Assembly: GCF_001586785.1 (NCBI RefSeq)
Contig: NZ_LUFH02000052.1
Location: 1 to 43,850, forward strand
Length of the DNA: 43,850 bases
Source: Sphaerospermopsis aphanizomenoides BCCUSP55
GTDB lineage: Bacteria; Cyanobacteriota; Cyanobacteriia; Cyanobacteriales; Nostocaceae
Direction: 5' to 3'
The notes under the pieces were generated by a model that ran no database searches, was not told the DNA's origin, and saw nothing but the letters and a program-made list of their open reading frames with translations. A program made the translations under genes and the position numbers. Each line of letters opens with the position of its first letter. Within the stretch, counting starts at the first letter, position 1. Positions 1 through 8,884 of this stretch are shown here, in pieces.

Positions 1-1590
1 CAAGGGATCACCTATAATTTTACTAAAAATCAAGAATTACAAATAGGTAAAACTGTATTTCCTCGCTTAGATAAAAATGCAGGTAGTTATGAAGATATAG
101 ATGCCAATGGCTATCAAATTTTATTAAATTACCGTCACCCCAATCATCTGGCCAGACAAGTCACCTTGACAGAAGTTCTTACAGATAAAGTCAATCCTAA
201 TTGGATACAAGACCGCTTGATAATTATTGGCACAACAGCTACTAGTTTACATCCTGGCTTTTATACTCCCTATAGCAATTTATCAGACCAACCTGCGAGA
301 ATGCCTCGTCTTTTTATTCATGCCCAAATAGCTAGTCAAATTCTGACTACGGTTCTAGATGGAAGACCTTTAATTTATTATTGGCCTGAATGGATTGAAT
401 TATTGTGGATTTGGAGTTGTTCATTGGTGGGTGCTATTTTAGCATGGCAATGGCGACATCCTTTGATGTTACTGTTAGTAGAAAGTTTTATTATAGTTGG
501 TGTGGTGGGGATTGGGGCTGGTCTTTATCTACAAGCAATTTGGATACCTCTATTAACACCAGGTTTAGGTTTAGTTATCAGCGGTTTTGTGGTCATGGGT
601 TATACTACTTACCAAACTCAGAAGCAAAATCAAGCGATTCTGTTAAAGGTAGAACAACAAGAAGATGCGATCGCTCAATTAAGTTCATTATTAGAGCAAA
701 CAACAGAAATACCATCTGATTTTAATGACTTTAAGTTTGCAGAAACATCAATATTTGCAACCGATAATTTACTTTTAGCTGGACGCTTCAAAATCTCAAA
801 ATCTCTTGCTTCTGGTGGGTTTGGTTGTACTTATTTAGCAGAAGATACCCAACGCCCTGGTAATCCTATCTGTGTAGTTAAACAATTAATGCCAGCCCGT
901 CGAGATCCAAAATTTTTGCAAGTTGCCCGGAGATTATTTAATACTGAAGCGGAAATTTTAGCAGTTTTAGGTAAACATCCTCAAATACCTGAACTGTTTG
1001 CTTATTTTGAAGAAAATCAAGAATTTTATTTAGTGCAAGAATATATTCTTGGACATCCTTTGAGTGATGAATTAACACCAGAACAAGGTGTTAAAACTGA
1101 AGGATTTGTTATTAATATGCTGAAAGAAATTGGAGAAATTTTAGTATTTATACATGGACATCGTGTGATTCATCGAGATATTAAACCAAGCAATATTATG
1201 AGATGTACTGAAAATAATCGACTAGTATTAATAGATTTCGGTGCAGTCAAATTAATCCAACCACGCATAGATCAAGAAACGGAATTAGCCACAGTTGCTA
1301 TCGGCACAAGAGGCTATTCACCACCAGAACAGTTTGCCGGTCATCCCCGCTTATCAAGTGATATCTATGCTTTAGGCATGATTGGTATTCAAGCTATGAC
1401 TGGCATCCCACCCCAGGAACTCCCGCCAAATCCAGAAACTGGTAATATTATCTGGCGACAAACAACCAATGTCAGCAATGAATTAGCGGCAATTTTAGAT
1501 AAGATGGTTTGTTACAACTTTAGCGATCGCTATCAATCTGCTACTGCTGTGCTACAGGATTTAAAGGCATTGGTAATGGATAATGGGTAA
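1..1590 (+). CDS. CHASE2-domain serine/threonine protein kinase, 5' partial
   Basis: The reading frame is open from base 1, so the gene starts upstream of the window; 529 residues are visible. The visible N-terminal part is the end of an extracytoplasmic CHASE2 sensor domain. Three membrane helices follow at about residues 125-205, then a short glutamine-rich linker and a complete protein kinase domain. The kinase has a glycine-rich loop at about 261 (GRFKISKSLASGGFG), an ATP-binding lysine in VVKQL, catalytic HRDIKPSN near 391, the DFG motif near 412 and the activation-segment PPEQ. All catalytic residues are present, so it should be active. CHASE2 kinases are common in filamentous cyanobacteria and are taken to pass an external signal to cytoplasmic phosphorylation; the ligand and substrates are unknown. 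Internal TTG or ATG codons (for example 166) are not real starts, because CHASE2 sequence continues upstream of them. Confidence 0.93.
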   Translation, partial: QGITYNFTKNQELQIGKTVFPRLDKNAGSYEDIDANGYQILLNYRHPNHLARQVTLTEVLTDKVNPNWIQDRLIIIGTTATSLHPGFYTPYSNLSDQPARMPRLFIHAQIASQILTTVLDGRPLIYYWPEWIELLWIWSCSLVGAILAWQWRHPLMLLLVESFIIVGVVGIGAGLYLQAIWIPLLTPGLGLVISGFVVMGYTTYQTQKQNQAILLKVEQQEDAIAQLSSLLEQTTEIPSDFNDFKFAETSIFATDNLLLAGRFKISKSLASGGFGCTYLAEDTQRPGNPICVVKQLMPARRDPKFLQVARRLFNTEAEILAVLGKHPQIPELFAYFEENQEFYLVQEYILGHPLSDELTPEQGVKTEGFVINMLKEIGEILVFIHGHRVIHRDIKPSNIMRCTENNRLVLIDFGAVKLIQPRIDQETELATVAIGTRGYSPPEQFAGHPRLSSDIYALGMIGIQAMTGIPPQELPPNPETGNIIWRQTTNVSNELAAILDKMVCYNFSDRYQSATAVLQDLKALVMDNG

Positions 1591-1634
1591 TCAATTCTGA
1601 CCAATTACTGATCACCTATTACCGAAATAGGACT

Positions 1635-1808
1635 GAGTAGTGAGTAACGAGTAATGAGTGAGATCCCTACTGAGAACTCAGCACAAATAGGTCTAAAGCC
1701 CCTGAATTCATAGAAGAAGGAAAAATATTTATTTCCAGATGATTTCACGAGAAATAATGCTTCCTGGTTTCAATCCCCTAACTTTAGTTATGGGGTTACT
1801 CACTACTC
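1635..1808. repeat. MITE-like element with 14 bp terminal inverted repeats
   Basis: A perfect inverted pair, GAGTAGTGAGTAAC at 1635-1648 and GTTACTCACTACTC at 1795-1808, bounds 174 bp that contain no gene. Inside is a second hairpin at 1775-1795, CCCCTAACT/AGTTATGGGG. The rest of the 475 bp gap (1591-2065) is AT-rich and holds the amt promoter region. The element could be a non-autonomous transposon remnant; no target duplication was identified. Confidence 0.5.
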
Positions 1809-2002
1809 GGTACTCCTGAACAATTAGCAACTTTTGTTTAAAAGTATGCTTATACAAATATCTAGTTTAGATTTTTACATTAAGTTATGCAAATAATACA
1901 TAAAAAAATTATGATTTTTACCATTAGCAACTAGAATGAATATTATTTTTTTGTTAAAGTTTTCCAAAAACTGAAAATTGAGTAACTTTAAAGACATAAA
2001 AA

Positions 2003-2016
2003 GTATCAAAAATTAC
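2003..2016 (+). promoter_or_regulatory. Candidate NtcA box upstream of amt
   Basis: GTATCAAAAATTAC matches the NtcA consensus GTA-N8-TAC exactly and lies 50 bases before the GTG start of the amt remnant. NtcA activates amt genes in cyanobacteria under nitrogen limitation. Two weaker GT-N10-AC sites lie at 1865-1878 and 1982-1995. A TAN3T-type -10 (TAATGT, 2031-2036) sits 14 bases downstream, shorter than the usual spacing of about 22, so the exact promoter geometry is uncertain. Confidence 0.5.
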
Positions 2017-2065
2017 GTTACTTAAATAAGTAATGTGAAGTAATTGGTGCATAGGAAGAAAAAAA

Positions 2066-2964
2066 GTGCTGAAGAAAGTTTTCATGATTGGGGGTTTAAC
2101 CCTATTTTTATTAGCATTCCCACTGACAGGCAATGCCTTAGCCCAAGGAACAGCCACTCCTCCCGCGCCTGATACTGGAGATACAGCATTTGTGCTGATT
2201 TCTTCGGCATTGGTATTGTTGATGACACCAGGATTGGCTTTCTTTTATGGTGGGTTTGTGCGATCGCGCAACATCCTCAACACCTTAATGATGAGTTTCG
2301 TGTTGATGGCCATTGTCGGAGTCACTTGGGTGCTGGTTTACTTTGGTTTGGTTGGTTTGGCTTCAATGCTGGTAGTGCTTTATCTGCCGGTAGTCTTGCC
2401 ACAGTAGCCTTTGTTGCGACTAATACATCTGCTGCTGCTGCTGCATTAATGTGGTTAATTTTAGAAGCAACCCTCAGAGGTAAACCCACCGCCGTGGGTG
2501 CAGCTACAGGTGCAGTGGCTGGTTTAGTAGGTATTACTCCCGCCGCAGGATTTGTCACACCCTTGGCAGCGATTTTAATTGGATTCATTACCGCTGTCGT
2601 CTGCTTCTATGCTGTGAGTTTCAAGCACAAGCTAAATGTAGATGATGCCTTAGATACCTATCCTGTACATGGTGTCGGTGGAACATTAGGAGCGATTTTA
2701 ACCGCAGTTTTTGCCACCACCGAAGTCAACTCAGGCGGTAAAGATGGATTGTTGCGTGGTAATTTCGGGGAATTATTTGTAGAACTAGCGGCGATCGCCA
2801 TAGCTTATATCATCGCTGGTGCTGGTACATGGATAATACTGAAAGTTATTGATGCTACCATCGGATTGCGCGTCAAAGAAGAAGCTGAAAACCAAGGTTT
2901 AGACATCAACGAACACGGAGAAGAAGGTTATAACTCTGAGTTTGGCGATCGCATTAACGTTTAA
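2066..2964 (+). pseudogene. amt: Ammonium transporter (Amt), internally deleted and frameshifted
   Basis: The 5' piece starts at GTG 2066, preceded by AGGAAG at 2053-2058. It encodes a signal peptide ending near ALAQ and the first Amt helices (PGLAFFYGGFVRSRNILNTL), then runs out of frame and stops at 2407. The 3' piece, in another frame from about 2326 to 2964, encodes the second half of Amt: GAGLLWFGWFGFNAGSA, the twin-histidine region YPVHGVGGTLG, and a C-terminus with LDINEHGEEGY. Compared with E. coli AmtB about 145 residues are missing, from the end of the second helix through the helix carrying the first pore histidine. The join falls in TTGGGTGCTG at 2326-2335, which reads as TWVL in the first frame and LGAG in the second, so a deletion between short direct repeats is likely. 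Neither piece can form a channel alone. Confidence 0.9.
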
Positions 2965-3020
2965 GGTGACAGAATTGCAAATTGAACTGTATCTAAATTT
3001 CATCATCACCTGATATCTGA

Positions 3021-3060
3021 GATCCCTGAATTCTTCAAGAAGTCGGGGATCTTATTTATT
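3021..3060 (+). terminator. Rho-independent terminator after amt
   Basis: GATCCCTGA (3021-3029) pairs with TCGGGGATC (3043-3051), with an inner CTT/AAG extension, followed by the T-rich CTTATTTATT. It lies 57 bases after the amt stop. Confidence 0.65.
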
Positions 3061-3108
3061 CACAATCAGATGGAAAATTGCTCAATTTTTGTTAACTTGA
3101 TGTACATT

Positions 3109-3200
3109 TATAGCAGGTAACAGGGAATAGGTTTGAAAATCTTTTGATATCTGGATTTAATTATCAGTTGATATCCTCACCTACCTGGCAACTACCATAA
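3109..3200 (+). repeat. Dispersed repeat, TATAGCAGG family, copy 1
   Basis: One of four diverged copies in the window (also near 9235, 16634 reversed and 42073). The copies share TATAGCAGGTRACAGG, then about 25 bases, then a segment like TATCAGTTGAT, then CCTTG or CCTGG-C. It occupies much of the gap between amt and the SGNH hydrolase. No coding content is seen. Confidence 0.5.
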
Positions 3201-3267
3201 CTGACTCGGCATCTACCTGACCACAGAAATAATTGTGAATTTTGATTGAATTTTTAAATTTTTAGTC

Positions 3268-4131
3268 GTGTCCACTCCTCCAAAACCATTTCCTATCTGG
3301 GGATTTTTCTTACTTGTAACCAACGGTATCTTGATGTTGGCCATCATTTTACTGATTTGGCGACAGCAGAAACTAACCACTGCTTATGCAACCAGCGCCC
3401 TTTCACAACCAGTCAACTTCAACCCTCAAACCCCATCTTTCGCACCAGAGTTAGGACCCCGGCACAAACTGAGTTACCAACAATGGCTAGACATCCTTCA
3501 GCAAGAAGCCAAAGTAGCAGCCGAAAAACAACCTGAAAATTTAACCATATTGGCCGGAGACTCTTTGAGTTTATGGTTTCCACCTGATTTATTACCAGAA
3601 GATAGAAATTGGCTAAATCAGGGAATATCTGGTGAAACTAGCGATGGGTTATTAAAAAGATTAGATTTATTTGACCGTACCCGTCCAGAAATAATTTTAG
3701 TCATGATTGGCATTAATGATCTGATTCGCGGGGTAGGTGATGAGGAAATTTTAGCTAACCAAAAACAAATTATCCGTTATTTACGCAAGACACATCCCCA
3801 AACAAAAATAGTAGTACAGTCGATTTTGCCTCACGGGGGAGAAGAAGCAACCTGGGAAGGAAGGGAAAAACTGCTGGCTATTCCCAACAGCCGCATCCGC
3901 AAGCTAAACGAAGAACTAGAAAGGATAGCCACTCAACAAGATGTGCAGTATATCAACCTGCATCCCCTGTTCACCAACAAACAAGGTAATCTCCGCCAGG
4001 AATTTAGCACCGATGGTTTACACCTCAGTCCCCAAGGCTATCTAGTTTGGCGGACTGCATTGCAGATTTATAGTCATAGGGAACAGGGAACTCTTAACAG
4101 GGAACTCTTAACAGGAGGCAATAGGCAATAG
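3268..4131 (+). CDS. SGNH/GDSL-family hydrolase, membrane-anchored
   Basis: The product has 287 residues with a GTG start. One membrane helix at about residues 11-31 anchors the rest outside the cytoplasm. The SGNH fold is clear: GDS at 97-99 with nucleophile Ser99, the oxyanion glycine in NQGISGETSDG (118-127), GIND at 148-151 and the DxxH dyad Asp249/His252. The family hydrolyses ester bonds in lipids, polysaccharides or acylated cell-wall components; the substrate here is unknown. The last about 17 residues are encoded by a duplicated 15-base repeat (4083-4111), so the gene appears to have acquired a new tail from neighbouring repeat DNA. It stands alone between amt and ispH. Confidence 0.85.
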   Translation: MSTPPKPFPIWGFFLLVTNGILMLAIILLIWRQQKLTTAYATSALSQPVNFNPQTPSFAPELGPRHKLSYQQWLDILQQEAKVAAEKQPENLTILAGDSLSLWFPPDLLPEDRNWLNQGISGETSDGLLKRLDLFDRTRPEIILVMIGINDLIRGVGDEEILANQKQIIRYLRKTHPQTKIVVQSILPHGGEEATWEGREKLLAIPNSRIRKLNEELERIATQQDVQYINLHPLFTNKQGNLRQEFSTDGLHLSPQGYLVWRTALQIYSHREQGTLNRELLTGGNRQ

Positions 4132-4138
4132 GGTGTAG

Positions 4139-4270
4139 GGAGCAGGGGAGGCAGGGGAGCAGGGGAGGCAGGGAGCAGGGAGCAGGGAGAAAAGAGTTAT
4201 TTAATTTTGACTTTTGACTTTTGACTTTTGACTTTTGACTTGATTTTGCCCAATGCCCAATGCCCAATGA
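4139..4270. repeat. Block of short tandem repeats
   Basis: Three adjacent arrays are seen: GCAGGGGAG-type units at 4139-4188, the heptamer TTTTGAC repeated five times from about 4205 to 4240, and the heptamer GCCCAAT repeated three times around 4246-4268. Such heptamer arrays are a hallmark of Nostocales intergenic DNA. Confidence 0.85.
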
Positions 4271-4352
4271 CTAAGGACTAAGGAGAACTGATAACTGAAT
4301 TGTGTCTTAGCAGGAGAAAATAAGAAATAGTGATTTTAGCAACCCGACAGAA

Positions 4353-5549
4353 ATGGATACCAAAGCTTTTAAACGCAGTCTCCAACATTCAGAAAATTAC
4401 AACCGTAAAGGGTTCGGACACAAAGCAGAAGTAGCCACCCAGTTGCAGTCTGAGTATCAAAGTAACTTAATCCAAGAAATACGCGATCGCAACTATACCC
4501 TCCAAAGAGGCAATGTCACCATTCGACTAGCACAAGCATTTGGATTTTGCTGGGGTGTAGAACGTGCAGTAGCAATGGCTTATGAAACCCGTCAGCACTT
4601 CCCCACAGAACGCATTTGGATCACCAACGAAATTATTCACAATCCATCTGTGAATCAGCGGATGCAAGAAATGGAAGTCCAATTTATTCCTGTAGAAGCC
4701 TATAAAAAAGACTTTTCTGTAGTTGACCAAGGCGATGTAGTCATCCTACCTGCCTTTGGTGCCAGCGTCCAGGAAATGCAGATTTTAAATGATAAAGGTT
4801 GCCAAATTGTTGACACAACTTGTCCTTGGGTTTCCAAAGTTTGGAATACAGTTGAAAAACACAAAAAAGGCGAATATACCTCTATTATTCACGGTAAATA
4901 CAAACACGAAGAAACCGTTGCTACCAGTTCCTTTGCAGGTAAATATCTGATTGTCTTGAATTTACAAGAAGCAGAATATGTAGCCAACTACATTCTCAAT
5001 GGCGGCAACCGTGAGGAATTTTTAGCCAAATTCGCTAAAGCTTGTTCGTCTGGATTTGATCCTGATCAAGATTTAGAAAGAGTGGGTATTGCTAACCAAA
5101 CTACCATGCTTAAAGGTGACACTGAAAAAATTGGTAAACTCTTTGAGCGAACGATGATGCAGAAATATGGCCCAGTAGAATTAAATCAGCATTTCCAAAG
5201 CTTCAACACCATCTGCGACGCTACCCAAGAACGTCAAGATGCCATGTTGGAATTAGTCGAACAAAATCTAGATTTAATGGTAGTAATTGGCGGATTTAAT
5301 TCATCAAACACGACTCAATTACAACAGATTTCTTTTGACCGGAATATTCCTTCCTATCACATTGATGCTGTTGAGCGCATCAAATCAGGTAATTCTATCG
5401 AACATCGGCAATTAACAGGAGAATTGGTAACAACAGAAAACTGGCTACCAGCAGGAGAAATTATTGTAGGAATAACCTCTGGTGCTTCTACTCCCGATAA
5501 GGTAGTGGAAGATATCATTGAGAGAATTTTTGCCTTAAAAGCAAGTTGA
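4353..5549 (+). CDS. ispH: 4-hydroxy-3-methylbut-2-enyl diphosphate reductase
   Basis: IspH catalyses the last step of the MEP isoprenoid pathway, reducing HMBPP to IPP and DMAPP with an iron-sulfur cluster; ferredoxin is the usual electron donor in cyanobacteria. The protein has 398 residues, the long cyanobacterial/plant form rather than the roughly 310-residue enterobacterial form. The three cluster-binding cysteines are visible: Cys66 in [12 protein letters not shown], Cys157 in [12 protein letters not shown] and Cys288 in [13 protein letters not shown]. The GGFNSSNT substrate-binding segment is also present. ATG 4353 gives a normal cyanobacterial N-terminus. The gene is flanked by repeat-filled gaps, so it is probably transcribed alone. 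Confidence 0.97.
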   Translation: MDTKAFKRSLQHSENYNRKGFGHKAEVATQLQSEYQSNLIQEIRDRNYTLQRGNVTIRLAQAFGFCWGVERAVAMAYETRQHFPTERIWITNEIIHNPSVNQRMQEMEVQFIPVEAYKKDFSVVDQGDVVILPAFGASVQEMQILNDKGCQIVDTTCPWVSKVWNTVEKHKKGEYTSIIHGKYKHEETVATSSFAGKYLIVLNLQEAEYVANYILNGGNREEFLAKFAKACSSGFDPDQDLERVGIANQTTMLKGDTEKIGKLFERTMMQKYGPVELNQHFQSFNTICDATQERQDAMLELVEQNLDLMVVIGGFNSSNTTQLQQISFDRNIPSYHIDAVERIKSGNSIEHRQLTGELVTTENWLPAGEIIVGITSGASTPDKVVEDIIERIFALKAS

Positions 5550-5551
5550 TA

Positions 5552-5596
5552 ATTCATAATTCGTAATTCGTAATTCGTAATTCGTAATTCAAAATT
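5552..5596. repeat. AATTCGT heptamer array
   Basis: About five imperfect tandem copies of a 7-base unit lie immediately after the ispH stop. The reverse-complement motif (ACGAATT) recurs at 5661-5673, 17780-17840, 27225-27240 and 36774-36805. Confidence 0.8.
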
Positions 5597-5912
5597 AGTA
5601 GGATATAAAAAATAGAAAATATTTATATCCGACAACCATATTTATCCATAACGGTGTAATTACGAATTACGAACTATAGAGAATTTGAGGGAAACGACAA
5701 AGTTCCGAATTTGCCATTTTGGCAGAGAAGGAAAAAATAAATGTGGTATGTTGATAAAAATTGCCGGGATTAGTAGTGAATAAAATAATTTATACGGATT
5801 AAATTTCCGTTATTTTTATTGACCTCATTGAGAATCCTGACAACCTATAGAATCTTATTTCTACTATTTTTTCATATTCCAAGGTGTATTGCCACTTTCA
5901 AGCTATTAGTAT

Positions 5913-5943
5913 GGACGGGATAACCCCCCGTCCCTTATTTTTG
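5913..5943 (+). terminator. Strong hairpin with T-run, possible terminator of a small RNA
   Basis: GGACGGG (5913-5919) and CCCGTCC (5927-5933) form a perfect 7 bp GC-rich stem with a 7-base loop, followed by CTTATTTTTG. It lies 360 bases after ispH with no gene between. Either ispH has a long 3' UTR or a small RNA ends here. The 5550-6500 gap also holds a second terminator, a dispersed repeat and a heptamer array. Confidence 0.6.
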
Positions 5944-6118
5944 AGTAAGCATTCAGCTATAGAGGGGTTTAGCATTGCCACTCCAGCATATTTTTTAGCA
6001 ACAGTCTCAACTCTTATCAGCTTTTTGCATATTTGTATACATACTCTAGGAAGATGCTACCGGAAACCCAGACGGGCTAAATTAGTGTGGGATGTTGTTA
6101 TGCACTGGATTTATAGCG

Positions 6119-6147
6119 AGGTTTGGTTAACCACCAAACCTTTTTTG
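6119..6147 (+). terminator. Second terminator-like hairpin in the ispH-downstream gap
   Basis: AGGTTTGGT (6119-6127) and ACCAAACCT (6133-6141) form a perfect 9 bp stem with loop TAACC, directly followed by TTTTTT. It has a classic Rho-independent shape with no recognisable gene upstream, which suggests an untranslated transcript between about 5940 and 6147. Confidence 0.65.
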
Positions 6148-6171
6148 TGTGTAAGCATGGGGTAAAGCAGA

Positions 6172-6198
6172 ATATGGCTTACGCCACGCTACGCTATC
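6172..6198 (-). repeat. 27-base small dispersed repeat, copy 1
   Basis: The reverse complement of these 27 bases is identical to 24230-24256 and, apart from one base, matches 27255-27280. The core reads GATAGCGTAGCGTGGCG on the minus strand. It is GC-rich in an AT-rich setting, like the very small mobile repeats known from Nostoc genomes. Confidence 0.85.
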
Positions 6199-6415
6199 AG
6201 GAGTCAGGAGTAAAACTGGCTTGGTGTATAGTGTTTTTGCTAAGTTATTTAACGCAGACGGGATAAATTGCGCTTTTTCTGTAAAATGTGAAAATTTAAG
6301 GTTTATAAATGTGGCGCATCCGCTTAAGCAATTTGTATAAAAACAAACATTATTTTAATCGAGTATTCACTGTATTAATTAAAAATTAATAATAAGTCTT
6401 GAAAAAGAGAGCTTT

Positions 6416-6470
6416 TTAAACCAAATTAACCAATTATCAATTGTCAATTATCAATTGTCTATTGATAAAA
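6416..6470 (+). repeat. Dispersed repeat plus CAATTGT/CAATTAT heptamers
   Basis: TTAAACCAAATTAACCAATT at 6416-6435 recurs exactly at 19494-19513, each copy preceded by CTTGAAAAAGA and followed by tandem heptamers of CAATTGT/CAATTAT type. This DNA opens a false upstream start (TTG 6441) for the next gene. Confidence 0.7.
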
Positions 6471-6500
6471 TCTAAAATCCCCAATCCAAAATGGTATAAG

Positions 6501-8867
6501 ATGGGCAAGCACTCGCGTCAGCTAAAGCAAAAAGCGACTCGCATACATCAACCTAGTGCTGGTGCGAGAAAAAAGATAGCTAAAAAATCTCAAAAACAGT
6601 CTCGATGGCGCAGTTGGTTGTTGTCAACTTTGGCGCTAACTATTTTATTGAGTAGTGTTGGTTTAATTATTGCTATTGGCTGGTTTAGCATTCTCTTCAT
6701 ACTTAATCCAGAACAAGTAAGCTGGCTAAATGAATTTTTACCAACATGGGCGCAAATTCCTGTTAATCAAAAAGATATTCCTCAAACCCTGGCAGAAATT
6801 CAACAGACCTTAAACAAACAAAACCGGATTGCAGGGGAAAGTCTATCTTTAGATACTGTAAATAATGATGATAATCAGCCAAAAAAATTATTTTTACTAC
6901 CAGTTTTTCAAAAGCGTAATAATTGTCAGTCTGATTGCCAAGAACTGGTGGAAATAAGGGTTTATCAACGCTCAAAAGATTTAGAATTTCGATTGCAACC
7001 ACAAACACATTACAATTTGGTAACACAAATTTCTATCACTGGAGTTACAAAATCTTTGGTGGAATCTAGCTTGAATCAAAATGATTTAGAGTTAGAAAAG
7101 CAGGGAGAAAAAATTAACTTACCTTTAACTGAAATCAAAGCTTTTGAAGATGCTCAATTACCAGATGGTTTTTGGTTTTATTTGCGTGGTGAACACAAAA
7201 TAGGAGATAGTCAGATAGCTTATGGTCAAATTGTTCATTACAATACACAGCTTCGCAGTTTACAGCAAATTTTATCTTGGAAAAACCCTAACGGACAACT
7301 ACCTAAATGGCAACAAGTAACTGGTAGTGATCAAAAAGAGATAGTGATAGACCAAACAGAAGATTTAGAGCCAAATTTCCAAGTTTATCAACTTAAAACT
7401 AGTGAATTAGTGAGTAATTCTCTGATATTAGTACCAATTGATTTCAAATCAGAATTTGATGATTTTGGCTATCAAAAATCTCTCACACTGGCTAGAAATG
7501 GACTTTGGACACCTGCTTATGCTTGGTTGACATCTCTAGGAAAACAGCGAAAAACACCTTTTCCAGAATCTGTCCAGGCGCAAATTGATTTTATTCGTCT
7601 CCATGCTGAATTTACCAAAATTCAAGCTGATAAAAGTTGGGCTAATCCCAGTCAAAAAGTGATCACATATTTAATTGATGGTCGCTGGGAACAAGCTTTA
7701 CAGGTTTTGACAACATCTCCCTATAGTGGTCAAGAAATTTCTAACTTACTCAAATCAGATAGAGGTAAGTTATGGAATCGAACAACGGTAGCTTTGCGGC
7801 TTAATCCTAATAGACGTGCTGTGTTAGCTTGGGCATATTTAATGTTAGTGGCACAAAGGGGAGAAGAACGTGCTAATTCTTGGTTGGAGGGACAACCAAA
7901 CATAAATGAAGAAACCTTATCTGATCTGCAAGATTTGTTAGCAAAACTCAATGATGGGGTAACAAATGATCACCAGAGTCAAATTGTTGGTGGAGTGCAA
8001 CTAATTCCTCAAATAAATAATCAAGATTGGTTATCTCTAGATTCTCAAACAGATTTAAAAATTACAGCTAATCAAGTCTGGTATCAGATAAATGTGAGTG
8101 CATTTCATGATGGGAAAAATTGGCTAACTTATCCTTTTAATAATTTCCAATTACCGAAATTTCAGACTGGTCAATTTTGGCGGAAAATTTTGGGAATTGT
8201 TGCTGATCCTACTATGCAAATAGTTGTTTGGCTACCCAATGGAGAACAGCAAATCAAAACCGCTACTATTAAAGCCGTAAAAATGCAAAGTGGAGTGTTG
8301 CAACTTTTAGCTGCTGGTGATCCTATTCCTAAACATGACCATAATTCCATCCAACCCAAACCCCTAGCTTTAACTTCCGCAGCTTTGGAATGGGTACAAC
8401 CATCTCCCGTGACTATTCGAGAACTGTATCAACAAAATCCTCCAGCTGTACAGGCAATTTTACCTGCTGTGTGGCGTTCTTTGCAGCAATCTGGTGGTAT
8501 TCCTGGTGGGCAAGTTCCTCGTTTTGAGGTGATAAAAGAAAAAATGGATAATTGGCCTGTACAAATGATTGATGTTACGAATGACGGTAACGTGGAAGTA
8601 GTTTTGACTATTGCTGATTCAGCTATTACCGCTTTGACTCGGCCTGCTAATGGCAATACTGGTGTTATAGGAGACAGCCAACGTCCCCGAACGGTGATTA
8701 TGTTGTTGAATGGCAAGGTGATTTACAGTGACTTTGCTGCTAAATCTCCACAAAGGCTGACTGCGATCGCTAAACTCACTAGTGACCAATCTCTGGCTTT
8801 ACTGGTGGAAAATGCTGATAGATATAGCTTAAGGCGCTGGTCAAAAACCAATCAGCGCCTGGAATAA
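6501..8867 (+). CDS. Membrane-anchored protein of unknown function
   Basis: ATG 6501 gives 788 residues. An upstream in-frame TTG at 6441 would only add translated repeat DNA and is rejected. The N-terminus is very basic (MGKHSRQLKQKATR), followed by one membrane helix at about 37-67 and a long, probably extracytoplasmic region. No catalytic motif is recognised. The middle (about 340-480) is helical and contains WAYLMLVAQRGEERANSWL, TPR-like in character. Near the C-terminus IDVTNDGNVEVVLTI resembles the Asp-rich loop of an FG-GAP or calcium-binding repeat, though only one copy is seen. The layout fits a conserved cyanobacterial protein with a scaffold or envelope role, but nothing in the sequence proves a function. 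It is convergent with the small gene at 8885-9088. Confidence 0.8.
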   Translation: MGKHSRQLKQKATRIHQPSAGARKKIAKKSQKQSRWRSWLLSTLALTILLSSVGLIIAIGWFSILFILNPEQVSWLNEFLPTWAQIPVNQKDIPQTLAEIQQTLNKQNRIAGESLSLDTVNNDDNQPKKLFLLPVFQKRNNCQSDCQELVEIRVYQRSKDLEFRLQPQTHYNLVTQISITGVTKSLVESSLNQNDLELEKQGEKINLPLTEIKAFEDAQLPDGFWFYLRGEHKIGDSQIAYGQIVHYNTQLRSLQQILSWKNPNGQLPKWQQVTGSDQKEIVIDQTEDLEPNFQVYQLKTSELVSNSLILVPIDFKSEFDDFGYQKSLTLARNGLWTPAYAWLTSLGKQRKTPFPESVQAQIDFIRLHAEFTKIQADKSWANPSQKVITYLIDGRWEQALQVLTTSPYSGQEISNLLKSDRGKLWNRTTVALRLNPNRRAVLAWAYLMLVAQRGEERANSWLEGQPNINEETLSDLQDLLAKLNDGVTNDHQSQIVGGVQLIPQINNQDWLSLDSQTDLKITANQVWYQINVSAFHDGKNWLTYPFNNFQLPKFQTGQFWRKILGIVADPTMQIVVWLPNGEQQIKTATIKAVKMQSGVLQLLAAGDPIPKHDHNSIQPKPLALTSAALEWVQPSPVTIRELYQQNPPAVQAILPAVWRSLQQSGGIPGGQVPRFEVIKEKMDNWPVQMIDVTNDGNVEVVLTIADSAITALTRPANGNTGVIGDSQRPRTVIMLLNGKVIYSDFAAKSPQRLTAIAKLTSDQSLALLVENADRYSLRRWSKTNQRLE

Positions 8868-8884
8868 TCATCGAATTTCTGGGT

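Noticed and set aside
1841-1852. GTATGCTTATAC as an NtcA site
   Set aside because: The spacing between GTA and TAC is six, not eight bases.
5884-6165. Open frame of 93 codons between ispH and the 788-residue gene
   Set aside because: It spans two terminator-like hairpins, has no ribosome-binding site and its composition is unlike the neighbouring genes; a non-coding RNA is more likely.
6441-6500. Upstream TTG start for the 788-residue protein
   Set aside because: The added residues are encoded by heptamer repeat DNA; ATG 6501 gives the natural basic N-terminus and membrane helix.
8832-8860. AGGCGCTG/CAGCGCCT hairpin at the end of the 788-residue gene as a terminator
   Set aside because: It lies inside the coding region and no T-run follows on either strand.
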